From Fistularia commersonii (taxonomy: Eukaryota > Chordata > Actinopteri > Syngnathiformes > Fistulariidae): 64,000 bases of DNA. The notes beneath the pieces were generated by a model, which was not told the origin of the DNA, made no database searches, and saw nothing but the letters and a program-made list of their open reading frames with translations. The position numbers and the translations under genes are program-made. Below are positions 37,526 through 48,500 of the stretch, in pieces. Numbering within the stretch: the stretch's first letter is position 1; every line of letters starts with the position of its first letter. The stretch is taken from the NCBI GenBank assembly GCA_037954325.1, contig JBBMNZ010000026.1:7133501-7197500 (forward strand), given 5' to 3'.

Positions 37526-40500
37526 ATGAACATCGCAGGAGTTAGGCGCTGCCACAGAGTGCCACTGACCGTCACCCGCCGTCTCGTCCACGCCGGATCG
37601 ATCGGTATCGCCGAAGCAGGCACAACAAAACCAGACGATGAGCCGCTTTGGAGAGCAACTGGCCAGCTGCCGTTCTCTAGAGCCAAGATAGGATCTTTCT
37701 TTCAGGACAAGCCTGTGCTGAAAAACCCATTTCTAGAGGACACTTTCCTTAGACGATACCTCAACAGACATCTGCCGCAGAAGGTGAGGAGGTATAGAAA
37801 ATATCACTCCTGCACAAGGCAAGTCCTCAAGTAATACTGGGTTCTGTGGAAAGCAAGTGTATCATAGTAATCAGACATCTGCTTTAAATGACAGTATTCA
37901 GTAGATATCTCATTTTGCAAAATATATGTAAAATTGCATGTCGAATACAAGCCATACCGCAGCTATTACAGGATATTATATGTATCAAGATAGATAGAAA
38001 AGCCTTAATGAATAGTAAGAGGACTATTTCCTCTAAATAAGATTGTCCATTAGATAGGTCTATGACAGGGAGGTACAATTTTAAGCAACTGATTTTATCA
38101 CAAACGTAATATATAAGATATGCATATTAAAATATAGTTGTGGTTATTTCAGCAGCCATTGGCATTGCGAAACATCTGAAGGAAAGTATGTTAAGTTTAT
38201 AAACTAAAATGTACTTTTGTCTTGATTTTTAGAAACAAGGCCATTTCTATATTGTTCTAGACAATGATTTAATTTAAACACTGTTTAAAGGTCCTATCAA
38301 TCCAACATTTTATTTCAGATTGTGTGCTCTCAGGATCAAGAAGCAGGGGTATAGTTCATGTGTGTCTGTTTGTTCGCAGGCAGTTTTCTCTGATTTGTGT
38401 GCATTCGGGGAGCGCGTGGCAAACGAAGTGGATGAGTGGGGCAGAGAGTGTGAGCTTACCCCTCCACGCCTGGTGCAGTTTGACCCCTGGGGCCGCAGAG
38501 TGGATCACATTTTGACTTCCCCAGCATGGAAACGAATGAAAGATCTATCAGCAAGGGAAGGACTGGTTGCCATAGGCTATGAGAGGCCCTTTGGGGAATG
38601 GAGGTTAGGATAATATTTTCCGCTCTATCTAGTACTCTGTATTTCAGTTCAATCGAATTCTTTGTGTCACAAGAAATCAAAAGAGAATATGCGCGTGTGT
38701 CTGTTTCAGTCGTGTGTATCAAATGAGCAAACTCTACCTTTTCTCGCCCTCCTCTGGCCTCTACACCTGTCCTCTGGCAATGACGGATGGGGCTGCAAAA
38801 GTCATCCAGGTGTGTTGCAAAATAAACTAAATAAGTAGAATAGTTATGATTGGTGATCTGTGTATCTCTTTATAGCTTGTTGTTTTTTTTTGGACTCAGT
38901 TGTGATAGATTAATCATAGCTGTGTTTCCAAGGTTTGTTGTAAACTTTTGTGTAAAATTGAACTTGCAGAGCCTGATCAAGATACAAATTTTTAATAAAA
39001 GAGACCTACAAAACTATCTGCTTTATTTTATGCAGAAGAGTGGAAATTTCCCTGCCACTCATTAACTCAATTTAAAAAAGGACTCTGAGCAGTAAAATAG
39101 ATAGCTTTTCATACTTGAGTTTTAAAGCAAACATAACTAATCTTATTGAAAACAGCTCACCTTTTGTTTTGTTCATGTCAACACTATAAGTGTTTGTCTG
39201 GTTGTGTGAAGTCTGTAGGTGTTTCATGGTACGTAAAAGAAGCCTTTAGCCGCTTGATCTCTCGTCAACCCGAATATTTCTGGACTTCAGGACAGTGGAT
39301 GACTGAAAGACAGGGAGGCTCCGATGTGGGTCAGTAGTAAAAAAACACATCAAATGAGATGTGACTTCCTCTATCAAATACATTAAATTGTGTAAAGGGG
39401 TTATTATTGACACAAATATTAAAAAAAAAATGGGGGGGGGGTCACTGTCCAGAAGAACGACTTTGCTTATTTTTGTCTCGTTTGTCCTCAGCCAGTGGTA
39501 CTGAGACAGTTGCTGTGCCCCAGACTGATGGCTCTTATAAACTTCATGGTTTCAAGTGGTTCACCTCTGCCACCGACGCAGATATGACTCTCACTCTGGC
39601 CAGAGTGCAGGACAGAACAGGAACGACGGCACCAGTACGCACTCACGCTGTTCTCCTGCCCCATGTTACCCTCCTTTTAATGCCATGTGGGTTTACTGAT
39701 GGACTGCTCATCCTGTAGGGGAGCAGGGGCCTGTCATTGTTCTACGCAGAGGTGAGTCGAGATGATGAGGGGCGGCTCAGAGGTATAGAGGTGCAGAGAT
39801 TGAAGGACAAGCTGGGCACAAGACAGATGCCGACAGCTGAGTTACTACTGGATGGGTTGCCAGCCCACAGGGTCAGTTACCCCTTTTTACATTGAAGATA
39901 AACCAAATATTGTCCCCTGTCTTTGTAACTGTTGTACATCAGAGTAACACCTTTCTCATTTTCTTCCAATTTGATCTTTTTGCAGTATCGCCATTGTTTC
40001 TCCTTGTATGAATATGTCAGCTTCTTTGACATCTGCATTCGCTGTTTCATTTAAAGCTCTCAAAAGAAGGAAGAGGGGTGGCCTCCATAGCCCACATGCT
40101 GACCATAACCAGAATCCACAACAGCATCTCTGCATCAGCAGCTATGAGAAGGTGAGATATCAGCCCTGCTCTTGAATCACAAGTTTCGAATTATTTGTGC
40201 ACCCTAGGGGGGGGTTAATGCAACGTGCTGTTTATTTTGCCTCCCAGGGTGGTCCAGTTAGCTCGTGACTATGCGACACGTCGCAGTGCCTTTGGAAAGG
40301 TCCTCAAAGACCACCCTTTGCACATGCAGACTCTCGCCAGAATGGAGGTAAATTGGAACTAAAATCTATTCACTGTTTCCCATCACGTTTGAGTAATCCT
40401 CACCTCTGATGTAAACAGGTGGAGACTCGTGGGGCTTTCATCCTGGTAATGGATGTCTGCCGTCTCTTGGGTCGAGAGGAAAACGGCACGGCAACCGAGC

Positions 40501-41682
40501 TGGATACAAACCTTTTACGTCTGCTCACACCTGTGACCAAACTCTACACTGGGAAACAGGTGCACATATTCAGCCTGTCTTAGTCAACGCCATCTGGCTT
40601 TTCTGAGAAGGAGCTCTGAATTTATTTTGTTTCACCTCAGGCAGTTGCTGTGGTGTCAGAGGGCCTGGAGAGCTTTGGTGGACAAGGCTACATTGAAGAC
40701 ACTGGGTTACCTGGACTGCTCCGGGATGCACAGGTGTGCTCTCTACCTACACTGGCTACCGAGTGTTAGGTAGCTTGGAGTTATTTTTCTACAGTAAAGT
40801 AAAACAAAAAGACAAAAGCATAACCATGGGCTGAACACCAATGTTAAAATTTCTGAGATTTTATTTAACCATACAGGTGGTGTTCTTCAGCTTGATATTC
40901 ATTTGAAAAAGTATGCACCCACAGATGTTTTACCCATGGTATTGTCTCTCAGGTATTGAGTATATGGGAGGGTACAACAAATGTACTGTCCTTGGATGTG
41001 CTGCGGTGTGTGGCTCGAAGCTCAGGAATGGTTCTGCATGCTTTTTTTAAACATACCAAGGTAGGAGAAACATAATGACAAACCAGTTGTATCATGTAAT
41101 TCATCAAGTACAGGTTAGGGCAGTGCATTTGTGTCTTTTTTCCATGCAGGTGTTGCTTGCAGGAGCTTCCAGTGTGTCTTCACTTGCCCCAGCCGCGAAA
41201 GCTATGGTTGTTGCTCTCTCTGAGCTTGAGGAGTTTGTCCAAGTTTCGGCCACTAAAGCACCTTGCTACCTTGAACTAGCAGCTAGAGATCTAGCATACA
41301 GCCTCGCTCGCATCTACATCGGTATACAATATATACACACATAAACACAAATACACACACGGTCACAAAACAATAGCTTCACCTGATATTACTGAATTCA
41401 CGCTTCTCTCCGGTGTGGGAACAGGTGCCCTTCTCATCGACCATGCATGTTGGAAAGGAGCCTCTCCATCCGATGCTTACACGGCTCTAAGGTAAAAAAA
41501 ACAAACACTGTTTCCAAGATTTATCTTTTATTCATCGGGCCTATTTATTTTGCTATATCAGGTGGTGTGAGCAGGAATTGTGCCTTGTGGGACCCAAACA
41601 AGCAAGAGGTTGCTATGATCTCCAAACTCCTCCACTTGATGCTGCCCTGGTCTATGATGAGGCGACTGAAGGAGAAATCTAA
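37526..41682 (+). CDS. AidB/ACAD11-like acyl-CoA dehydrogenase
   Basis: A FAD-dependent acyl-CoA dehydrogenase of the branch that contains bacterial AidB; the substrate is unknown. 14 exons (37526-37783, 38380-38603, 38710-38809, 39212-39329, 39492-39634, 39719-39871, 40057-40151, 40248-40347, 40419-40559, 40641-40733, 40953-41060, 41150-41321, 41425-41491, 41562-41682) give 630 aa. The first 35 residues are basic and lack acids until Glu31 (VRRCHRVPLTVTRRLVHAG), like a mitochondrial presequence. Landmarks: LAMTDGAA, FWTSGQWMTERQGGSDV, GFKWFTSATDADMTL, RLKDKLGTRQMP, GYIEDTGLPGLLRDAQ and SIWEGTTNVL, where Glu481 is the likely catalytic base. There is no kinase-like N-terminal domain as in human ACAD11. 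The ATG at 37487 was not used because it precedes a splice acceptor. The acceptor of exon 4 (gtgaag) is weak, so that junction is least certain. Confidence 0.9.
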
Positions 41683-41869
41683 TGTTTCGTTGTTAATTGG
41701 TGTCACATTTCCGTTTGTTTAGATTTTATTTAGATACAACTGCTTTTGCAGATGACTGATTGGAAAATCCTATACGTCTAAGTCACTATGGATTTCGAAA
41801 AGCCTTACCTATTGTTGATGCTCGTATGTATATTGTTTGTAACTCTATATTTTGTACTTTGAATATCTT

Positions 41870-41875
41870 AATAAA
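41870..41875 (+). other. Dehydrogenase polyadenylation signal
   Basis: AATAAA 188 bp after the stop, within ttaataaatgatg; another lies just after 41900. Confidence 0.6.
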
Positions 41876-42330
41876 TGATGTAATGACATAGTTTTTAATG
41901 AAAATAAAAACCATTTTTTTGTCTTTTTTGTTTGGTTTGTTTTTTTACTGCTGTCAAAATTTAAAAAGGAATTACTTGATTAATTATTTGTACCATGGAG
42001 AAAGTACAATGGCTCAATGTAAAACTAATATACTTGATGCGTTTGTGCTATTTGAACTCGAAATAAAAAAAACGCGAGGTATATTAACATTAGACGATCA
42101 GTAACCTTCACATCGTTTCTTATTCTTCTTGTTCCTGAAATACATTTGCATTGCTACGCTAATATAATGTGAAGCGGGAAACACGTTAATTCGATCTTTT
42201 GAATTGTTTGTGATTTTTTTCAGTAAACAATTCACTTTTTCACCCGATATCCGATTTTGATTTATTGGTCCTATCGGCAGAATTGATATTTTACGGAAGT
42301 CTTTGAAGGCGACATACGTCAGTTGAGAGG

Positions 42331-42440
42331 CAGCGGCAGCGGCAGCGGGCGGGGTTTAAAGCGAAGGTGTACGACAACCAACGTACACCGAAGCCCACTG
42401 GCACTTTAAAAGGGTCCGAAGAAATAAACTACACGTGGAT
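42331..42440 (+). promoter_or_regulatory. slc8b1 promoter region
   Basis: A CAGCGG triplet run leads into a GC box (gggcgggg, 42347-42354); an E-box CACGTG follows at 42432-42437. Together they sit 160-260 bp before the slc8b1 start codon. No TATA box is placed clearly. Confidence 0.45.
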
Positions 42441-42575
42441 ACAAAGCTACAAGACAGCGAAACGTTTTGTTTTATTTTATCGAAATGTCTTCTTCCGGTG
42501 AAGTATGAGCTAAGAGCCTCCGCCCGGCTGAGCTAACACAACTCACCGCGCTCTTGTTTTCGTGCCACCGCCAGG

Positions 42576-42599
42576 ATGGACGCCGCTCCGGGGGGATGA
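42576..42599 (+). other. Upstream ORF overlapping the slc8b1 start
   Basis: An ATG at 42576 opens a seven-codon frame (MDAAPGG) whose TGA (42597-42599) overlaps the main ATG (42596-42598) as ATGA. It is in a different frame from slc8b1. Its start context (gccaggATGg) has purine at -3 and G at +4, so it is a good initiation context. Confidence 0.7.
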
Positions 42600-45500
42600 A
42601 AGCAGTCATGTTCTCCGCTTCGCTCCTGCCAGTGCTGCTACTGTTGCTGCTGCCGCCGCCCCCGGTGTCCTGTCGGGAACAGGTCCGCTCCGACTCCCGT
42701 GGCCTCCGGTCAGCTGCTAGCGAAACCGGGGGGTCCCCGAACGCTCCGCTAGCCATGCAATCTCAAACCCGCAACGACGAGGTCAGTGAGATATCAGACA
42801 AATTAACATGTCGAACGTTAGAGTCTTATTTGGTGTGTTTTAATCCTGCCAGGTGTGTTTACAAGCGTGATAATTATTTATTTATTTATTTTTTTATCAC
42901 GCTAAAAAAAAAATAATATTTTTTTTTACCGGAAACTACGATATTTCCAGTTGGTTTTCGGTCACATGATGGCCTTGACATACATGAATGTTGTTGTCAC
43001 TTCACTGAGCTTTCCTTGTCAAAGTCGGTGTACGGTTTAACAAAAAACTCTACCAGTAATATCCTTTGTACATGTTGTTATAAATGTTTAGCAAACGCAT
43101 TGAAACATTTTACTGGAAATCAGAACATATAAATGTTCGAAATTGTTTAAAAAAAGCCATTTTCTCCTTAAATTGAGATGTCGATTGGCTTGCGTCCCGA
43201 TTCCCATTTGTGACGTCTCAGTCTTACCTGCTGTGCCGGTCTCAGTCTCATGACCGCAGAGCGGACCAATCAACATGCGAATTGGATGAACTGTTACGTC
43301 ACAGCCGCGCAAACACCCTCACTGATATTTATTATTTTATCACGAGGAAGCGTTTTTGTAACGTTAAGACGAGTCTTCTTAAAAAAGGAGAAACTGAGAC
43401 AAAAGTAAAAGCCCCCCCCCCAGCTCCGTTGCTTTAGTTTTAGGTTATTTTAAGAAGGGATCAGATTGCAGAAAGTGGGGGTCCGTGGTTCAATTCCGAC
43501 CTGGGAACTCTCTGTCTGGGGTTTGCATGTTCTTCCTTTGTCTGCGTGGGTTTCCCACAGGTTTTCAGGTTTCCTCCCATGGCTGCAAAAATATGCAGCA
43601 AGGTCATTGAAGACCCTAAATTGCCGATGTAGGTTCCAGCCCCCCCGCCCCCTTCCCCCACCCCTCACGGTCCTGAGTGCAGGATATGCACTACGGATAA
43701 TGAATGTTTTATGTGTCCACTAACTCATAAATAGCCCACTTTTAACATTTTTAGTTCTGCCGAGAAACACACAGTCAATCCATCCATAGGATGTCACCAT
43801 TATTAAAAAAACATGTATTTACCAAAAAAATGCTTGTGTCACAGCTATACAAGTAATGTATGAAGAATTTAAAGACTTAAAATATTAATAGTAACAGGTC
43901 AACAAAGAAAACCAAAGTTGATAGAAAATTAATTATGCAAGAAATGAAAATATTTGCTGTATGACAGAACCAGTGACAACATATTGTGTGCTGTGGTGTG
44001 TTTACCTGTCACAGAAAGGTGAGCTGTTGTAAAAGTTTACAATGAGTTATTAGGCTTTTAGTGTGACAAAGGTTGAAAGGTTGTTACATAAACTCTACAA
44101 GGCGCATTTATTAAACACAATTGACAGTTTCCCTTTCTATACTTTGTACATGCAGAGATCTATGTATTCTGCAGATAAAGATATCTTTTATAACAGATAT
44201 GAAAAGAAGCACCGTAACTGATACGTCTGCGTGTGTGCACTTGTGCTCTCAGTGTGACCATGTGATGGACATCAATGCAACAGATCGCTGTCCATTTGTG
44301 AGAAGCACGCCAGACTGTAACATGGAAGACAGCTTCATCAACTACCTACATGTGGCATTTTGTCTTTTTCGGCCTAGCCTCACACCCCTCGCCATCATTC
44401 TATGTGTAAGTCGCGTTGTGCATTGTGGGATACAGGCAGATGATATGAGATAGAAAGTTCCTTGCATTTATTTTGGTAACAATTTAAATTGTTCTAAGAA
44501 CCACATCAGTACATGGGAGCCACCCTATTTATCAGCTATGATAAAAAAAAACAAGACATTTAAATCTGACTGTTATCAAATAGAAATACTTTGATTGATC
44601 AACCAATTTTGTTTTAAACTAGTTTTTTATTTAGTTTTTCTCTACATCAATATGACAGGTGCATATACCACATATAATGAAAGGACATGATCATGTCATG
44701 ACAAGAAATAGTAACAGACATATTGTAAATATTAAAACACATTTAAATCTGACTGTTATCAAATAGAAATACTTTGATTGATCAACCAAAATTCGAAAGG
44801 AGAAATCCACAAACACCCCTAGTCATATTCTAACCTAACACATACTGAACCAAAATGTAAAAGATTAATAGATTCAAATCCAACATCTACATCAATAGCA
44901 GCGAGCGTGACAAATTCTGAACAATTCTTTGTAAGGGATTTATCATGCCATTCATTCTAATCTTACATGTCCAAGTATAAGGGTTTGTGCTTGGGTTTCA
45001 ATAAATAAAATTGTATATTTTCATGTGATCACATGTGGTTTTTAATTCTCGTCGATCAAATAACTGCAAATTTCGGCCCACAGCAAAATGTACCAAAGTG
45101 TGAATAAAGTGGTCTTTTTTTACAGATCAGGAACAATTGGTCCAGTGTAGTCGACCACCCCAGGGTTTATAAAGATTGACTTATTAAACCCAAATCTTGT
45201 TCATGGAATGTATGTCTGAGTGTGTATTAGACTGAATTAATTAATCTAATTCAACATAGACTTTTGAGCAAACGTGTCCTTTCTGATTCCCCCACAGATA
45301 ACATGGCTGCTCTTTCTGTTTGTTATCCTCGGACTCACTGCTTCTAAATTGTAAGTCAATCTCATCTCACCAGCTTAAAGTTGTTTGTTTTTTAATATGA
45401 TACAGAGCCTTAACTAATAGCCTGAGTCATTAAATTTCATTGATTAGTTTAAGCACCGTGTCACATTTGAACGAGTCAAATGACCGGTTTTCGTCAGTTT

Positions 45501-48500
45501 CGCTACAGTTTGCCGATTGTGAGATATCCTTCCGAGGAGCAGTTTGTTCTCCTTTCCGCTCGCGGCACACACTATGAAGCCGTCTTTTAGAATGAAAAGT
45601 CCTGTGATATTGCTAATAGAATGTGAAAATTCCTCTCTTCTCATGCATATTTATCGCTGTTTCTCTGCAGTTTCTGTCCCAACTTGTCAGCCATCTCTGC
45701 CAGTCTGCATCTCACTCACAACGTGGCTGTATCCTCAGTGACCCTTTCTGGGCAAATATTTCTACCAAAGTTCAATGTTTGCGCGTCACTGATTATTTGT
45801 GTCAACTTTGAATGTAAAATGCCTGTTGAAATTTGAATTTCAGAACTCAATAGAAATCTGATTTGTCGAGTCAGGCCAATCAGCAGTATTCAAATAACAC
45901 AACATGTCATTTTTTGACAGTAGAAATGACTGTATATTTGCAAATTATCTGATTATTAAAGACTATAAAAGTGAGACAAAGACATTCTGACAGTTGTAAT
46001 GCGGTAACTACACTGTGCCACAAACTTGTCATAACAGCTTCTTGATCAGTCACTCAGAAGGAATCTTTGAATAGATTTACCAGTGCATTTCCTCTTTTAG
46101 AGAATTTTGCTTTTTCCACTTCCTTGTATTTGTTGATTTTCTTAACTTGCGCTCTAACCCAGGGCGTGACCTTTCTGGCTCTCGGTAACGGAGCGCCGGA
46201 CATCTTCAGCGCCATGGCAGCTTTCTCGCGCCCGCACACTGCCGGCCTGGCCGTAGGAGCTTTGTTTGGTCAGAACACACACTCACAAGCATACAATGTC
46301 ATCCAACAAATGTGGAAAGGACAAGTAGGTAAAACCAAAAATGTTCTCTCTCCAGGAGCAGGTATATTTGTCACGACAGTAGTTGCGGGCAGCGTGGCAA
46401 TCGCCAAGCCTTTCATAATGGCCTCCCGTCCATTCCTGCGTGACGTCATCTTCTACATGGCCGCAGTGTTTTGGACATACATAATTCTGTACAGAGGAAC
46501 CATGACACTGGGAGAGACATTGGGTAAACATACCGGAAAACCATTTTTTCCTTCTTGAACAATGCTGTGCCTCTGTTGGTGAGTTGCTGGGAGCCTTGAG
46601 ATAACGCCAGTTCACTGCAAATAACCCTAAAATATGTTGTTCTTTTCTAATAAAGGCATGTGCAAAAGCTAATAACAAAGCAAGCATGGGGTTTATGAGG
46701 AAATGAAGCCACCCTGCTCAGCATGTGCAACTCTCAGTCAGAACCATATAATTATATAAGCGAATGCTCTTTTATTGTTACTACACTGATTGGCCAACGA
46801 GATTGGAGAGAGTGGGTGAATTTTGTTTGGGACTTATATTAAATAGTAGCTAATCATACCAAAATAATACCAAAAATGTTAACAACCATACACAGTACTC
46901 TAAAAATAAGAACAAATGCAATATTTGCTTTGAGAATGCTAATAGGCAAGTATAGAGAAGTACAGAGAAGGTCAGAGAGAGCTGCACTGTACTTCTGTAG
47001 ATCTAGAAAAAGAATACGACAGGATGCCAAGAGAGGAACTCTGGTATTGTATGAGGAAGTCTGGAGTGACAGAAGTATGTTAGACTGGTGCAGGACATGT
47101 ATGCTGATGTGTGACAGAGAAGTTCAAGGTGGAGGTGGGACTCCATCAGGGATCCGCTCTGAGACCCTTGTTTGCTGTGATGATGGACAGGCTTACAGAT
47201 GAGGTTGGACAGGAATCTCCATGGAACATGATGTTTGCATGGTGTTAGCGAGAACAGGGAAGAGTTCGAGGAGAATCTCGAGAGGTGGAGGTATGCGCTC
47301 GAAAGGAGACAAATGAAGGTTAGTTGCAGCAAGACAGAATATATGTGTGTGAATGAGAGGAACCTGGGTGGAACGGTGAGGCTAGAGGGAGTGGGGATCA
47401 AGAAGTTGGAGGATTTCAGGTACTTTGGGTCAACAGTCCAGAGGAATGGAGAGTGTGGAAAAGAGGTAAAGAAACAAGTTCAAGCTAGTTGGAACGGGTG
47501 GAGAAAAGTGCCAGGGATACTATGCGATAGAAAACTATCAGCCAGAATGAAAGGAAAGGTGTACAAGACAGTGGTGAGACCAGCGATGTTGCAGGGTTTA
47601 AAAACAGTAACAACAACGAAAAGGAGGCAGAGCTAGAGGTTGTAGAGATAAAGATGTTGAGGTTCTCTTTGGGAGTGACAAGGATGAATAGGATCAGGAA
47701 TGAGTTCATCGGAGGGACAGCGTTAGATGTTGTGGTTCGATCATGTACAGAGGAGGGATAGTGAATATATTGGTTGGCGGATGCTGGCATTGGAGCTGGC
47801 AGGCAGGAGGTCTAGAGGAAGACAAATGAGAAGATTTATGGACGTAGTGAGAGAGGATATGAAGGTAGTTGGTGTGAGAGAGGAGGATACACAGAAGAGG
47901 GTTAGATGGAGAAGGTTGATTCGCTGTGGCGACCCCTGAAAGGAAAAGAAGACACAGTTCTCTAAAATGCTTATCTGCTTTAATAGTCCTTTGAATAATA
48001 CAGTACTGCTTTAATAAACACACAGGTGTGCGTGTGCGCGTGCTTACTAATGTTCAATATAATCTCCATCATACAAACTGGTGTATGGTACAATGATGAA
48101 ATATTTCAGTCATCAGTCTCATACACACCATGTGATGGCACTTTAATTTCCTTATTCCAGGCTACCTCAGCCTGTACGTGGTGTACGTCCTAACCGTCAT
48201 CATCAGCGCGTACATCTACAATCGACAGAAACGTTTAATGAACACCAGTTTCCAGAACGCTTCGGACTCTTCAGGTTAGATAAACATAAATGTAACCAAA
48301 CATAAACGTACAGATGCAGATACGTCTTTCTGCCGTTACCACCGATGGCATTGTTTTGTTTTTTTTTCCTCCCCCATCTGCAGATCATTATCTCTCCTCT
48401 GACTCAGTTGAAGATGATATTCCCTGCTTGGGGACTGGATCGATCCAGGAAGAATATGGTAGGAAGGGAAGGAGTTTCTACAAAACCTCACTGTTTCGTT

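Noticed and set aside
42596..42655. Leucine/proline-rich start of slc8b1 as a spurious low-complexity ORF
   Set aside because: The exon continues in frame through a good donor to the conserved exon 2, and a hydrophobic leader is usual for this family; kept as genuine.
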